A stretch of DNA of 40,028 nt from a virus, in the IMG/VR virus record IMGVR_UViG_3300028068_000038, positions 1 to 40,028 of that record. One strand, written 5' to 3'. Numbering within the stretch: position 1 is the first letter of the stretch; every line of letters starts with the position of its first letter. The translations under genes were made by a program, and so were the position numbers. The notes beneath the pieces were generated by a model. That model searched no databases, was not told the DNA's origin, and saw only the letters and a list, made by a program, of their open reading frames with translations. Positions 9,801-16,723 of this stretch are shown piece by piece.

Positions 9801-10436
9801 TTGTGCATCGTGCGCCCACCAGGTGTCGTGGATTGATACAAGCGCGTTTCCGCCAGGTATCGCCGCAAAGAGAGGATTTGTCGCGGCGCTGGCTGCTCTT
9901 CGTTTCAGTTCTTCAACTTCGGCCTCGTATTGCTTCACTGAGGCAGTGGCCTCGTTGATGCGCAGTCTGGTCGTCTCGATTGATTGCGTGTTGCCAAAGT
10001 CATCCTGTTTTGTCTTCGCAACCTTCGCGTTGTAATCCTCTACCGCCTGATTCACATTGAGGACGTTATGCCACAGCTTCTCCGCTCCTCGAACCGCCGC
10101 CTCGAAGACCATGCCGCCGATCTGTATCGCGCCCAGGGCGATCATCGCTCCGCTGACAGCGCCGATGGCGCCCATCACCGCCGGGCACTTCGAGATCACC
10201 GACTGCATGGCGCGCGGGATGCGCACGCCGAATTCTTCAGTTAGGAGGCGCACCTTCTCGTGTGCCGAGAGCGCCCCCGCGCCCACCTGGCCCAACCCTG
10301 CGCCCACCTTTGGGCCGACGCTTGCGCCCGCCGCGCCCAGCTTGGTCAGGTTCTGCTCAACGCCCGCGAGCACCTGGCTGGAGGTGTTGTCAACGACATT
10401 GACCGAGATTTGGACGGCGGAAGTCTCTACAGCCAC
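6846..10436 (-). CDS. Tail tape measure protein
   Basis: This 1196-residue protein starts at GTG 10436 with AAGGAG 6 nt upstream. It is the longest gene in the window, as expected for the ruler that sets tail length. At the usual 1.5 A per residue it predicts a tail near 180 nm. The N-terminus carries a Gly/Ala segment and a hydrophobic stretch (AVMGAIGAVSGAMIALGAI, about 90-110). Long charged helices rich in Glu, Lys, Gln and Ala follow at 140-600. A Gly/Ser/Thr-rich middle contains two copies of one module, then a hydrophobic Gly-rich stretch (SGAQLGLMIGGPMGMVIGAA). The C-terminus ends in VHLHVHAIDAKGVAGF, a common tape-measure tail motif. Confidence 0.88.
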   Translation of the reverse strand: MAVETSAVQISVNVVDNTSSQVLAGVEQNLTKLGAAGASVGPKVGAGLGQVGAGALSAHEKVRLLTEEFGVRIPRAMQSVISKCPAVMGAIGAVSGAMIALGAIQIGGMVFEAAVRGAEKLWHNVLNVNQAVEDYNAKVAKTKQDDFGNTQSIETTRLRINEATASVKQYEAEVEELKRRAASAATNPLFAAIPGGNALVSIHDTWWAHDAQVKQMEAQEQLDKLNKENLIEQRHEQKLDTIELEHAYDWRLSKEKEITEERRKQHEIDAEDSRHTSEVEGRYGNSVGTPHRGMALFSKGQMTEVFGTGAPISSTQGTKDLLADAKADKSLADLAGTGGGGTGDAKSQAQELARIHEQALESGLRGSALYHAQEAAAIEDLKRRGISSSQAVEDVHTKFHNEEMNRLRTQQAELEHMRQETQLMGLTGTARIKQEGENRIKNLSPDLAPGERLAMEHEIGQQTDQQVHAQDKTDAEERKKAADELAAKHQRSIEETEHIEAQARVKSLSAEKQKTASIQAELDEKLQRYKEELAGQADADVQYARRAAAAQAEANAEMVEANQDAHKKMAGEFDQLFEGMNHPLKYLEKLGDKTAGNAAASLVQHFQGTGKAADRTPDSGIFSDVFNGGKGGKMHGAAGMSAESSKMLSIASATIHVGSATISGAGGVSTGTGTGTASTAAGNAALGTGSTSTAVGGPAWSAKGSTTGGVGSGAGAEAGVHLAPDADAGSFGGAATAGMRTADGRNQSTHMPDISKAPGSTAAGYLGSISSLYQLGNKASVGTVTSDAPPGKGGFWKGMENDLYEEFPLAKEMKGVFQHPRQQQQQSDYLLKHLFHHQGSTTAGTGNQLNDANAGFARGSSSIGVGAGADTEPGTGSAVDSGSFGGAATAGPRAATDRDQTTHMPDTSKAPGSTAAGFLDSAESLNKTANQALDQKNSGTGTSRGSGARQDVSEGITAGQDVVGLYAAERGGGGAGGALKGAASGAQLGLMIGGPMGMVIGAAAGAIIGAVGSGQEARKYDLKTVRPRITADLEAYHSGSMDYLGAYSDGQSLQMEAAKTTTKMGPADGRYYQNTIKPELLQFMEKITAEQKAGRSMYTASGASYASGNPYVQETGLNLNHAGERIFSGVQNSDIVKAVTEGNRGQMPVQPASMGDVHLHVHAIDAKGVAGFLDQYKHNIRSAVNDSYAENSGGGL
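7668..7860 (-). repeat. Tape-measure internal module, copy 2
   Basis: This stretch encodes the second copy of a module of about 60 residues in the tape measure. It includes GSFGGAATAG, then THMPDTSKAPGSTAAGFL. The same order recurs in copy 1 at 8130-8322 with conservative changes. The flanking residues differ, so this is a tandem-like duplication within one gene rather than a simple low-complexity run. Confidence 0.75.
8130..8322 (-). repeat. Tape-measure internal module, copy 1
   Basis: First copy of the duplicated tape-measure module, with GSFGGAATAG followed by THMPDISKAPGSTAAGYL. Together with copy 2 it makes up most of the Gly/Ser/Thr-rich centre of the protein. Confidence 0.75.
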
Positions 10437-10439
10437 GAT

Positions 10440-10844
10440 TTACTCCTTGCGGCGCTGGAACTTGGCCCCACAGCCAGGACATTCCCTGCCAAAGCGATTC
10501 TGTTGCCGCGTCCCGCAAGAGCCGCACGCCGGGTGGTGGCTCTCGAATGCAGCACGAGCGCGACCAAGAGCCAAAATCCCTTCTGCCTCGAAGCCAGCGA
10601 GGTCCCGGACCTGGAAGCCGATGCCCGCACGTTGGAGGGCATCAAGATGGAGCAGATACTCGCCAAAACGGTAATAGCCCCACGCCAGCGTGCGCGGCGG
10701 AATCTGGCGCTCCATCCTCTCGACGGTTTCGGGGCTGGCTCCAGAGGCCTCGCGCTGGATGCGGCTGCGCACGAAGTCGCTCTCGAAGATCTCTTCGAGG
10801 GCCATCCGCACGCCTTCCGCATCGCGCCAAACATCAATTGCCAT
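10440..10844 (-). CDS. Small tail-assembly gene product with C-terminal zinc ribbon
   Basis: The frame is open from 10925, but ATG 10844 (134 residues) is preferred because it slightly overlaps the previous gene and has GAAGAGG just ahead. The body (about 1-100) is helical and charged. The last 30 residues hold C107-x-x-C110 and C122-x-x-C125, a clear zinc-ribbon pattern (CGSCG, then CPGCGAKF). The gene occupies the slot of the second tail-assembly chaperone between the tail tube and the tape measure. A zinc ribbon is unusual for that slot. It could be made as a fusion with the upstream protein by ribosomal frameshifting, but no slippery sequence was recognised. Confidence 0.6.
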   Translation of the reverse strand: MAIDVWRDAEGVRMALEEIFESDFVRSRIQREASGASPETVERMERQIPPRTLAWGYYRFGEYLLHLDALQRAGIGFQVRDLAGFEAEGILALGRARAAFESHHPACGSCGTRQQNRFGRECPGCGAKFQRRKE

Positions 10845-11571
10845 CCTCTTCGACCTTTGCAGCCGCGGGAGCGAAGAGCGTGTCCACGGCCGCGACCTTG
10901 TGGTAGGTGTCCATGAACTCGACAACGGCTTCGCGGTCCGGAGTCGTGCCGTCCACCGTGTAGCCTTCGACGCTCACGATCAGCTCGTCATACAGTTCGG
11001 CGAGCGTGGCCTGCGCGCCCAGCCATTGCGTCTTTCCGTTGCGGCTTCCTCCCACCACGCGTGAGCGGCTGCTATCGCGAGAGAAGCGCCGCTGCTGGTC
11101 AGCCGTGGGCGTCTTGAAGTTGTGGCAGAGACCATGGAACTTCCGCATGATGCCGTCGTCTCCGGCGCTCCAGACCGCGTCGAGGAAGACCGACTCCTGG
11201 CCGAGCGCAATCGGATCGTCGTCGGCCGGATCGCTTGCCGAGACGGAGATGATGGCGTTGGCCACGCCCAGGCGATGCGAGAGAGGCAGCAAGGCTTTCC
11301 AACCCTCGACCTGGTCGATACTGGTTTTGTCTGCGGGCAGTGCATAGCCGTTGGCTGTGATGAGGCATTGTTCCACCAGGTCTAGCCGCGCGGCGCTGGA
11401 GTCGAAGCTGTCAACCCGCTTGCCGTTCTGGTTTTCGCTGGTGGAGAGGATGGCTTCGAAATAGCGCAGCCATAGCTTTTTCGTGATGCGCGCGAGGGTG
11501 AAGGCATACTGCTTGCCGCGATCTTCGATGGTGATGATGCGCGGCGCTTTCAGTTCGATTGATGCAGACAT
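10834..11571 (-). CDS. Putative tail-assembly chaperone
   Basis: This 245-residue protein starts at ATG 11571 with GAAGGACC upstream. No catalytic motif is seen. The N-terminus (IELKAPRIITIEDRGKQYAF) resembles the opening of phage tail-assembly chaperone-type proteins, and the rest is mixed helix with many charged residues. It lies between the tail tube gene, separated by the tRNA and terminator, and the zinc-ribbon and tape-measure genes, where lambda G and Mu gp41 analogues sit. Those are known to bind the tape measure before tail assembly. The role is inferred from position. Confidence 0.5.
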   Translation of the reverse strand: MSASIELKAPRIITIEDRGKQYAFTLARITKKLWLRYFEAILSTSENQNGKRVDSFDSSAARLDLVEQCLITANGYALPADKTSIDQVEGWKALLPLSHRLGVANAIISVSASDPADDDPIALGQESVFLDAVWSAGDDGIMRKFHGLCHNFKTPTADQQRRFSRDSSRSRVVGGSRNGKTQWLGAQATLAELYDELIVSVEGYTVDGTTPDREAVVEFMDTYHKVAAVDTLFAPAAAKVEEDGN

Positions 11572-11703
11572 AGGTCCTTCTTTCGTTTGGGAGTTGAGAT
11601 TTTGTACAACAGCCAGGTGAAGGACCCGGTCTTTCTTGAAGCTCCGCGCAGGTCATGCGAGGCTTCGACCGCGGCGAAGGGATGCCACGGATGGTACGGA
11701 AGT

Positions 11704-11781
11704 TGGTTGCCGGGGCGGGACTCGAACCCGCATCATTCAGGTTATGAGCCTGCCGCTGGAACCATTCCAGCTCACCCGGCG
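11704..11781 (-). tRNA. tRNA with CAU anticodon (Met, initiator-like or Ile2), CCA encoded
   Basis: A full cloverleaf can be drawn on the minus strand, 5' end at 11781. The acceptor CGCCGGG pairs with CCCGGCA at six of seven positions, leaving a C1-A72 mismatch. A GCTG/CAGC D-stem encloses a GG-containing loop. The anticodon loop is CTCATAA (CAU). The T-arm is GCGGG-TTCGAGT-CCCGC, and ACCA follows at 11707-11704. One extra base lies between the acceptor and D-stem. C1-A72 is a hallmark of bacterial initiator tRNA, but the D-stem and the anticodon stem (AGG/CCT instead of three G-C pairs) are not typical of initiators, so the amino acid is open. It sits in the tail operon just after a terminator. 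Confidence 0.85.
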
Positions 11782-11783
11782 GT

Positions 11784-11820
11784 AAAAAAAGGGGCGCGCC
11801 TCCCCGTTCCAACGCGCCCC
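11784..11820 (-). terminator. Intrinsic terminator after the tail tube gene
   Basis: On the minus strand GGGGCGCG and CGCGCCCC form a perfect 8-bp stem (11820-11813 with 11798-11791), followed at once by seven T (11790-11784). It starts 11 nt after the tail tube stop codon and ends at the tRNA 5' end. It would reduce transcription of the tape measure and tip genes relative to the abundant tail tube, unless read through or antiterminated. Confidence 0.85.
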
Positions 11821-11831
11821 CAGGAGAAACT

Positions 11832-12857
11832 TTAAGCGCCCGGAGCCGCCAGATAGGAAGCGACGGAGTTGGTCACCCCGATGGTGATGGGAGGAACTCC
11901 AGCCGCCTGGTAGTTGGTGGTTTCGTCGTTTTCGACCTGCCACACGACCATGTCGCCGTCGAAGCCGAGCTTGGTCGTCTTCAGGTGCATCTGGGGCACG
12001 GAAATCGTCAACTGCGCGGCCGCCCCGGAATTGACAGCCAGCTCGTAATCGCAAGGGGTGTCGTTATCGAAGCGCGCGTAGACGTCGTCGGTGTCCTTGG
12101 CCGCGAAGACCGTCGAGAGCGAGAACTTGGGGTTGCCCTTGCGCACGAAGATTCCGTAGAGGCCGCCGCCGGGCGCTCTGTGAACCATGAGCTGATTCTC
12201 CAGCTTGAGCGTGGTGCTCATGTGGCGTCCGACGAGAGATGCGGGGGCGCCGACCGGGCCAAAGTTCAATACCGCGTCAGACCCCAAAAGATACGTCTCG
12301 GCTGGCGCGACGGGCAATGGAGCAGCCATCGATCCGAGGATCTGGATACCGGTGCCAGTCATGCCCAACTCCAACATGATGGCGCCGATCTCACTGATGG
12401 TGAGCGTGAGATCGCCGATGCACATGTCCGGGCACTTGTAATGGACGTCCTCGGTATCTTCCATGTAGATCGTCGTGGGCACCGCGGTGCGCGTCGATTC
12501 ATCAAAAGTGAAGGTGTGCGTATACGGCGCGGCCACTCCGACCACCGTGTCAGTACCCATCAGAAAAGCACACGCCCAGCCAGCCAGCCAGCTCGACAGC
12601 TCAAACTTGGCTCCGCTCAGAGCGGTGTCATAGGCCGTGATCTGGCCGTTGGTGGCGAAAGCCGTGCCCTTGCCGGCGTAGGCAATATCGGAGCGCCGCG
12701 TGATTTTACGTTCAAGCACCGCGGCCCCATCGAATCGCTGGCGCTGCGTGAGCGCCGCATCGGCCAGGGCGGTATTCCAGGCAAGCTGCGAGTTCACGCT
12801 GAGCATCAGGTTTCGGGCTGTTTTCCATTGCGAAAGAAAATTGAAAGGACCGGCCAT
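11832..12857 (-). CDS. Major tail tube protein
   Basis: The start is taken as ATG 12857 (341 residues, MAGPFNFLSQWKTARNL) because GAGGTGATT lies 4-10 nt upstream. ATG 12884 is in frame but lacks a good site. The protein is beta-rich with few charges and has Thr/Val runs typical of tail tubes. It is in the expected place between the connector genes (gp36, gpG and gp37 analogues) and the tail-assembly and tape-measure genes. A terminator follows directly, as expected for a highly expressed structural gene. No family motif proves it; the assignment rests on order, size and composition. Confidence 0.6.
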   Translation of the reverse strand: MAGPFNFLSQWKTARNLMLSVNSQLAWNTALADAALTQRQRFDGAAVLERKITRRSDIAYAGKGTAFATNGQITAYDTALSGAKFELSSWLAGWACAFLMGTDTVVGVAAPYTHTFTFDESTRTAVPTTIYMEDTEDVHYKCPDMCIGDLTLTISEIGAIMLELGMTGTGIQILGSMAAPLPVAPAETYLLGSDAVLNFGPVGAPASLVGRHMSTTLKLENQLMVHRAPGGGLYGIFVRKGNPKFSLSTVFAAKDTDDVYARFDNDTPCDYELAVNSGAAAQLTISVPQMHLKTTKLGFDGDMVVWQVENDETTNYQAAGVPPITIGVTNSVASYLAAPGA

Positions 12858-12896
12858 CTGAATCACCTCGGGTTGTGCGGCCATGGGCCGCCAAGC

Positions 12897-13220
12897 TTAT
12901 TTCGTCGTTGTGGATGCCACCGCATCCGTGTGGCTGGCGGCCACGGTCACCGTCCGTTTACTTGCCGCGTTGGCCGTGGCCGAGATTTCAGCCGTGGCCG
13001 AAGTCTCGGAAATGACCTGGAGAATGGCCGCGCCTTGATAAGTTTTGAGCGAAAGCACGCGCCGCCATTCGCTGGTGAGCACGCGAACCGGCGTGGTTGC
13101 CGTGAAGGCATAAAAAAAATGCGCGGTTGCGATGCGCACCATTCCACCGGCCCCCGCGAACTTCACGCCCGCCGCACTCAACTGCACCTGAACAAAATCG
13201 GAAGCTGCTGAAGCCGTCAT
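12897..13220 (-). CDS. Small tail or connector protein, unknown family
   Basis: This 107-residue product starts at ATG 13220, overlapping the preceding stop (ATGA). It is Ala-, Ser-, Thr- and Val-rich with no Cys and few acidic residues. The C-terminal 45 residues are almost wholly beta-prone (SATAEISATANAASKRTVTV). Its place between the gp37-like terminator protein and the tail tube suggests a minor virion or tail-completion role. I do not recognise the family. Confidence 0.6.
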   Translation of the reverse strand: MTASAASDFVQVQLSAAGVKFAGAGGMVRIATAHFFYAFTATTPVRVLTSEWRRVLSLKTYQGAAILQVISETSATAEISATANAASKRTVTVAASHTDAVASTTTK

Positions 13221-13738
13221 ACGAGTCCTCCATTCGGGCCGTTGAATTGGGCAATGCCCTCGACAGAAATCGTGATCGCATAGAGTTGATCCACGGGACC
13301 GCCATCGTCGGGAATGACCAGGGAGACGCGCTTGAGCGCGATGGGCATGGACCGTGTGCCATCGGCCAGTGTCAGTCTCGCACCCGCGAGCTGATTGTGC
13401 ACGACCGCGACCAGGACAAGCGATTGCAGCCGCTCATCGGCTTTCGAGCGCAGACTCGACTCGAAGCAGAGCACATCGAAAAGCATCCCGTTTTGGTAGG
13501 TCAGCCGCTGATTGTCGCGGAGATCGGCGAAGTTCGCATCGCCGAACTGCACGCGGATCGACGGCGGCTTGAGCGCGAGCTGCCCCTGGGCGTTGAAATC
13601 CTTGCTGTTGACCGAGTTGATGTCCACCAGAACCGGCGCATCCACCGTGCCATAAGCCGTGGGCATCACGGTTTTGAGAAGCGTGATCAGTGCGCCTTCG
13701 ACGTAATCGATCCGGAACTGCGAGGGAGCGCCCATCAT
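13217..13738 (-). CDS. Mu gp37-like (DUF1834) tail terminator-type protein
   Basis: The reading frame begins with ATGATG at 13738/13735; GGGAGG lies 4-7 nt upstream, so either codon may be used (173-174 residues). The N-terminal helix (FRIDYVEGALITLLKTVMPT) followed by an alpha/beta body with KPPSIRVQFGDANF fits the Mu gp37/tail terminator group. Those proteins cap the tail end before it joins the head. It overlaps the gpG-like gene by 4 nt and the next gene by 4 nt. Assignment is from pattern and gene order. Confidence 0.55.
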   Translation of the reverse strand: MMGAPSQFRIDYVEGALITLLKTVMPTAYGTVDAPVLVDINSVNSKDFNAQGQLALKPPSIRVQFGDANFADLRDNQRLTYQNGMLFDVLCFESSLRSKADERLQSLVLVAVVHNQLAGARLTLADGTRSMPIALKRVSLVIPDDGGPVDQLYAITISVEGIAQFNGPNGGLV

Positions 13739-14382
13739 TGGCCTCCCAGTCCGGCCGCGGCAATGGCGCGGCGGCAATAGGAGTTGACCAGGCTCTGAAT
13801 GCGGCGCGGATCTTCTGGCCGGAAGACCATGTAGGGCCGCGCGGGAATGTTCTGATGGCGCGTGTGGGCCGAAACTATCCCATGAACCTGATCGCGCGGT
13901 CCGCGAACATTGCGCACTCGGTTTCCCAAGCGGCCTTTGCCTAAAGATGCCGAGAGGCGCGCAAAGCCGTGCTGCGCAACATTGACCACGGATTCCTGCA
14001 TCGCCTTGGTGCGCGGGCCGAGGCCTACGCCGCCGCGATCACGCGAGCCGAACTGATGCACGGCCGCGTACTTGAGATTGGTTCCAAGCACGACGCTGCC
14101 TGGCTCGGTGTGGAAGCCGATGGAATTGAGCAGTGTGCCCTTGTCGATCAGGAGCTGGTGACCGGCGCCGTACTTTTTGGGATTGCTTGCGATGGTCGAA
14201 GGAGCCAGCGGCATCCAGGATTTGGCCGGAGAGCCTTGCTCGCGGAAGGTGCGCCGAATCGACACCAGCATGGCCGCGCCGATCTCAAACATCAGATCGT
14301 CCTTCTGAGCGAGCGAGAGGCGGAACTTCCCCAGGGCGACTCTCACGGTGCTGTCGTCGATCTGGATAACTTCCGCGCTCAT
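13735..14382 (-). CDS. Virion morphogenesis protein, Mu gpG-like
   Basis: This 215-residue protein has the head-tail connector features of the Mu gpG family. FREQGSPAKSWMPLAPSTIA at about 46-65 is followed by LLIDKGTLLNSIGF, then NLKYAAVHQFGSRDRGG. The ending is IPARPYMVFRPEDPRRIQSL, with the conserved ARP and E-D before the last helix. These proteins join tail completion to the portal vertex. ATG 14382 overlaps the stop of the gp36-like gene (ATGA). A stretch of about 30 residues between the QFG motif and the ARP motif is longer than usual and Arg/Gly-rich. Confidence 0.8.
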   Translation of the reverse strand: MSAEVIQIDDSTVRVALGKFRLSLAQKDDLMFEIGAAMLVSIRRTFREQGSPAKSWMPLAPSTIASNPKKYGAGHQLLIDKGTLLNSIGFHTEPGSVVLGTNLKYAAVHQFGSRDRGGVGLGPRTKAMQESVVNVAQHGFARLSASLGKGRLGNRVRNVRGPRDQVHGIVSAHTRHQNIPARPYMVFRPEDPRRIQSLVNSYCRRAIAAAGLGGQ

Positions 14383-14822
14383 ACAAAACCCTCGATATGT
14401 TTGTCGCTGAAGCGCAGGTGATGATCTTTGCTGGAGATCGTTGGGCCGCCCAGCGAGGTCTGCGGCTGGAGAGCCGTGGATGGCTGATCGAGCGAGGCCT
14501 TGGCCGCTGCGATGTCTTTGAGAAAGGCAATCGCCTGGTCAAAGCGCTGCTGCACCGTCTCGCCAATGGCCGTCTCGCGCCGCCGGCTAAAAAGCAGGTA
14601 GACAGCGATGTCCAGGGTGAGCGCCTTCACGTCGTCTGATTGCTGGAGCGGCGTGACATAGCGCATCCGGCAGTAGCTTTCCACGCGGCCCGATGCCTCT
14701 TCCAGCGCCGCCGTGACCGTCGTGGCGCAGATCTCGCCAGTATTGTCGTCGTCGGTCAGCTCAGTCAGATCCTTCGCCGTCATGCGAAGGGGGACGAGAT
14801 CGGCTTGGGTTGCGTAGGCCAT
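14379..14822 (-). CDS. Head-tail connector adaptor, Mu gp36-like (DUF1320)
   Basis: This 147-residue all-helical protein starts MAYATQADL, typical for DUF1320/gp36 adaptors, with AEDL-type spacing to TALEEASGRVESYCRMRY at about 40-57. The helix VKALTLDIAVYLLFSRR and the GETVQQRFDQAIAFLKDIA helix complete the fold. The protein links the portal ring to the tail terminator. AGGAAAAG precedes ATG 14822 and the stop overlaps the gpG-like gene. The C-terminal 35 residues are Pro/Ser-rich and variable. Confidence 0.82.
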   Translation of the reverse strand: MAYATQADLVPLRMTAKDLTELTDDDNTGEICATTVTAALEEASGRVESYCRMRYVTPLQQSDDVKALTLDIAVYLLFSRRRETAIGETVQQRFDQAIAFLKDIAAAKASLDQPSTALQPQTSLGGPTISSKDHHLRFSDKHIEGFV

Positions 14823-14826
14823 GCGG

Positions 14827-14982
14827 CTAATTCTTTTCCTGGACTTCCTTGATGACGCCGCGCTCGATCAGAGTTTTGGCCTCGGCTTCGGTGAACGGCT
14901 GCTCGGAGTTTGCAGTGACCACGCGATGACCGAAAAGGAAGCTGCTGAGCGCTTTGTAAGATTTCTGTTTCTTGGCTGCCAT
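14827..14982 (-). CDS. Small head-region protein (51 aa), Mu gp35 position
   Basis: Translation of the minus strand from ATG 14982 gives 51 residues beginning MAAKKQKSYKALSSFLFGHR and ending in TAG 14827. AGGAGA lies 6 nt upstream. The C-terminal part (FTEAEAKTLIERGVIKEV) is helical. It sits between the major capsid and gp36-like genes, the place of the small gene 35 in Mu-type genomes. The function is unknown. Confidence 0.7.
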   Translation of the reverse strand: MAAKKQKSYKALSSFLFGHRVVTANSEQPFTEAEAKTLIERGVIKEVQEKN

Positions 14983-15010
14983 GCGATTTCTCCTGGCGAT
15001 TTGCTGACTT

Positions 15011-15045
15011 GCATAGGGCGCGCGCTGGTAGCGCGCGCCCTATGC
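15011..15045. other. Perfect 16-bp hairpin after the capsid gene
   Basis: GCATAGGGCGCGCGCT at 15011-15026 and its exact reverse complement at 15030-15045 enclose a 3-nt loop. It lies 14 nt after the capsid stop. No T-run follows on either strand, so it is not a classical terminator. It may block exonucleases and protect the capsid mRNA, or end transcription without a U-tract. Confidence 0.8.
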
Positions 15046-15058
15046 GGTTGACTGCTGG

Positions 15059-16114
15059 TTAGCCTTCTACGTCGCCGGGGATCGCGCCCATGGTGGGAGC
15101 GACGCTCAGCGCGTTGAGCAGGGGGATACCCGTTTCCTGCGCGGTGGCGCGCAGGTCGTAGTACCAATCCACGCTCTGCCAATACTTCTTTTTGGCCAGG
15201 TGTGGATCGATCCATTCGAGAACGCCGTATCCGTCCACGGTCGAGGGCGGAGCGGCAATGGTGGCGCCGTTGCCATCGGTTCCGCCCGTCCAGACGAAGG
15301 TCTTGGCGCAGGACACATCGTCTTGCGTGGGCGCGGCTTGCGCGTAGCCCAGGAAGGCGTTGCTGCCCCAAACCCAAGAGGCCACATTCTGCCGGTTGAG
15401 CAGGATGGCGCTGCCCTGGATGCACTTCACGCGGAAGACCTGCGAGAGCTGATCCAGGGAGATGGAGCCGGGCGTGGTGTATTTGAAGCGGTTGATGATG
15501 TCCGGATGGTTCTGCAGGGCGACCACAACCGGGTCGCTCAGGAGCAGACCCATATCGGCATCCTGGACCCCCGCTTGGCGCAGAATCGCCTTGGCCGCCT
15601 CGACCTGCACGATCGGGTGAGAGCCATCGGTTCCCTCGCCGGGAACCGCGGGATACTTGTCCCACTGGTTATTCAATCCCGCACTCAGATCGATGTAATT
15701 GGGGAAGTTGGTCTCGCTCAGCAGCAGCTTGGCAGTCGCTACCTCCCTGTCGAGGTTGATCTGCTTGATGAGCTGTGCGGTGAGCTGCTTCCGCGTGGAG
15801 AATCCCAGGCCGAGGCCGTAACTCTCGCTCTCGAAAGGTACTTCGCCCTGGAGGGCGTGAGACGTCGCCATGTAGGGAGCGGTGGAATAGCTGCGCCGCA
15901 CCGTCTGCGGCTCGTCGCCTGGAGCGCGGAGCGTGGAGCCGGGCAGCTTGAAGTCGTCGCGATTCCATACGACGTACTGGAAAGACTGCCGCGCCACAGG
16001 TACGCGCGGGGCAAAGATTTCGCCAACTAAGGCGTTGTTGCGGAACTCCTTGGCGAAGTTCGACAACGCCACATTCAGAGCCCCAGCCGGCATCGTTCCA
16101 ACATAGCCGCCCAT
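15059..16114 (-). CDS. Major capsid protein
   Basis: This 351-residue protein starts at ATG 16114 behind GGAGGATG. It is flanked by the decoration-protein gene upstream and by gp35/gp36-type genes downstream, the place of the Mu major capsid gene. The N-terminal arm (NVALSNFAKEFRNNALVGEI) and the beta-rich body with a long spine-type helix (RKQLTAQLIKQINLDREVA) fit an HK97-fold capsid. It is not obviously close to Mu gpT in sequence. A strong hairpin follows the stop. Function is assigned from order, size and fold-like pattern. Confidence 0.78.
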   Translation of the reverse strand: MGGYVGTMPAGALNVALSNFAKEFRNNALVGEIFAPRVPVARQSFQYVVWNRDDFKLPGSTLRAPGDEPQTVRRSYSTAPYMATSHALQGEVPFESESYGLGLGFSTRKQLTAQLIKQINLDREVATAKLLLSETNFPNYIDLSAGLNNQWDKYPAVPGEGTDGSHPIVQVEAAKAILRQAGVQDADMGLLLSDPVVVALQNHPDIINRFKYTTPGSISLDQLSQVFRVKCIQGSAILLNRQNVASWVWGSNAFLGYAQAAPTQDDVSCAKTFVWTGGTDGNGATIAAPPSTVDGYGVLEWIDPHLAKKKYWQSVDWYYDLRATAQETGIPLLNALSVAPTMGAIPGDVEG

Positions 16115-16162
16115 TTACATCCTCCTGCCGCTTGCGCGGGTCGATTTCGGTTTCAGTGCGTT

Positions 16163-16195
16163 GCCAGGCGCTTAGCTCATCGCCGAACGCCTGGC
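16163..16195. other. 8-bp hairpin upstream of the capsid gene
   Basis: GCCAGGCG (16163-16170) and CGCCTGGC (16188-16195) form a perfect stem with a 17-nt loop in the gap between the decoration and capsid genes. The T-rich stretch precedes rather than follows the stem in the direction of transcription, so it is more likely an mRNA processing or stability element. Confidence 0.45.
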
Positions 16196-16206
16196 GAAAA
16201 AGTTAG

Positions 16207-16623
16207 TTAGGCGATTGCCGCCACCAGGCCGAAGAGTCCGGGAACGAAAACGCAGATATAATCCCCCGCGTTGGGCGCTGTTTCCAAGGCGATTGCCACC
16301 ACAGTCTGGCCGACGGTAGCCGGTACAAGCTGCCCCGTGGCGTTGTTGGTGAGGGCCAGCGGCGCGGAAGCAATGGCGGCGCCAACCTGGGCCACCGCCT
16401 GGCCATGCTCGATCACCGAGATTGCCTCGGTGGTAGAGACAGCACCTTCTTCGATGATGCCGATGCAAGCGGAGTTGGCGACGCTGGCCACGGCGGCATG
16501 ATTGACATCCGTGCCATAGACAACGGCCAGTCCGCGAGTAAAGCCGGACGAGCCGCCGGGGATCAGGCTTTCCTTGATCTGGACGCCCTTCGGCCCCTTC
16601 GTTTCAGTGTTGATGTTTGCCAT
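16207..16623 (-). CDS. Capsid decoration protein (DUF2190-like)
   Basis: This 138-residue protein starts at ATG 16623 with AGGAGGGC upstream. It is hydrophobic and rich in Ala, Val and Gly, with few charges after residue 20. The pattern IGIIEEGAVSTTEAISVIEH, then AQVGAAI and a C-terminal DYICVFV, matches DUF2190/capsid-cement proteins. These are usually encoded between the protease/scaffold and the major capsid gene, as here, and they coat the capsid surface. Confidence 0.72.
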   Translation of the reverse strand: MANINTETKGPKGVQIKESLIPGGSSGFTRGLAVVYGTDVNHAAVASVANSACIGIIEEGAVSTTEAISVIEHGQAVAQVGAAIASAPLALTNNATGQLVPATVGQTVVAIALETAPNAGDYICVFVPGLFGLVAAIA

Positions 16624-16723
16624 TTGCGCCCTCCTGGGCCGTTTGAAGTGTGCCGAGCGAATAGCGGCCGCTCAGCCATTTTCCAGATGCCGCTCCATCC
16701 TTGCCGTGGTTGAGACCGAACGC

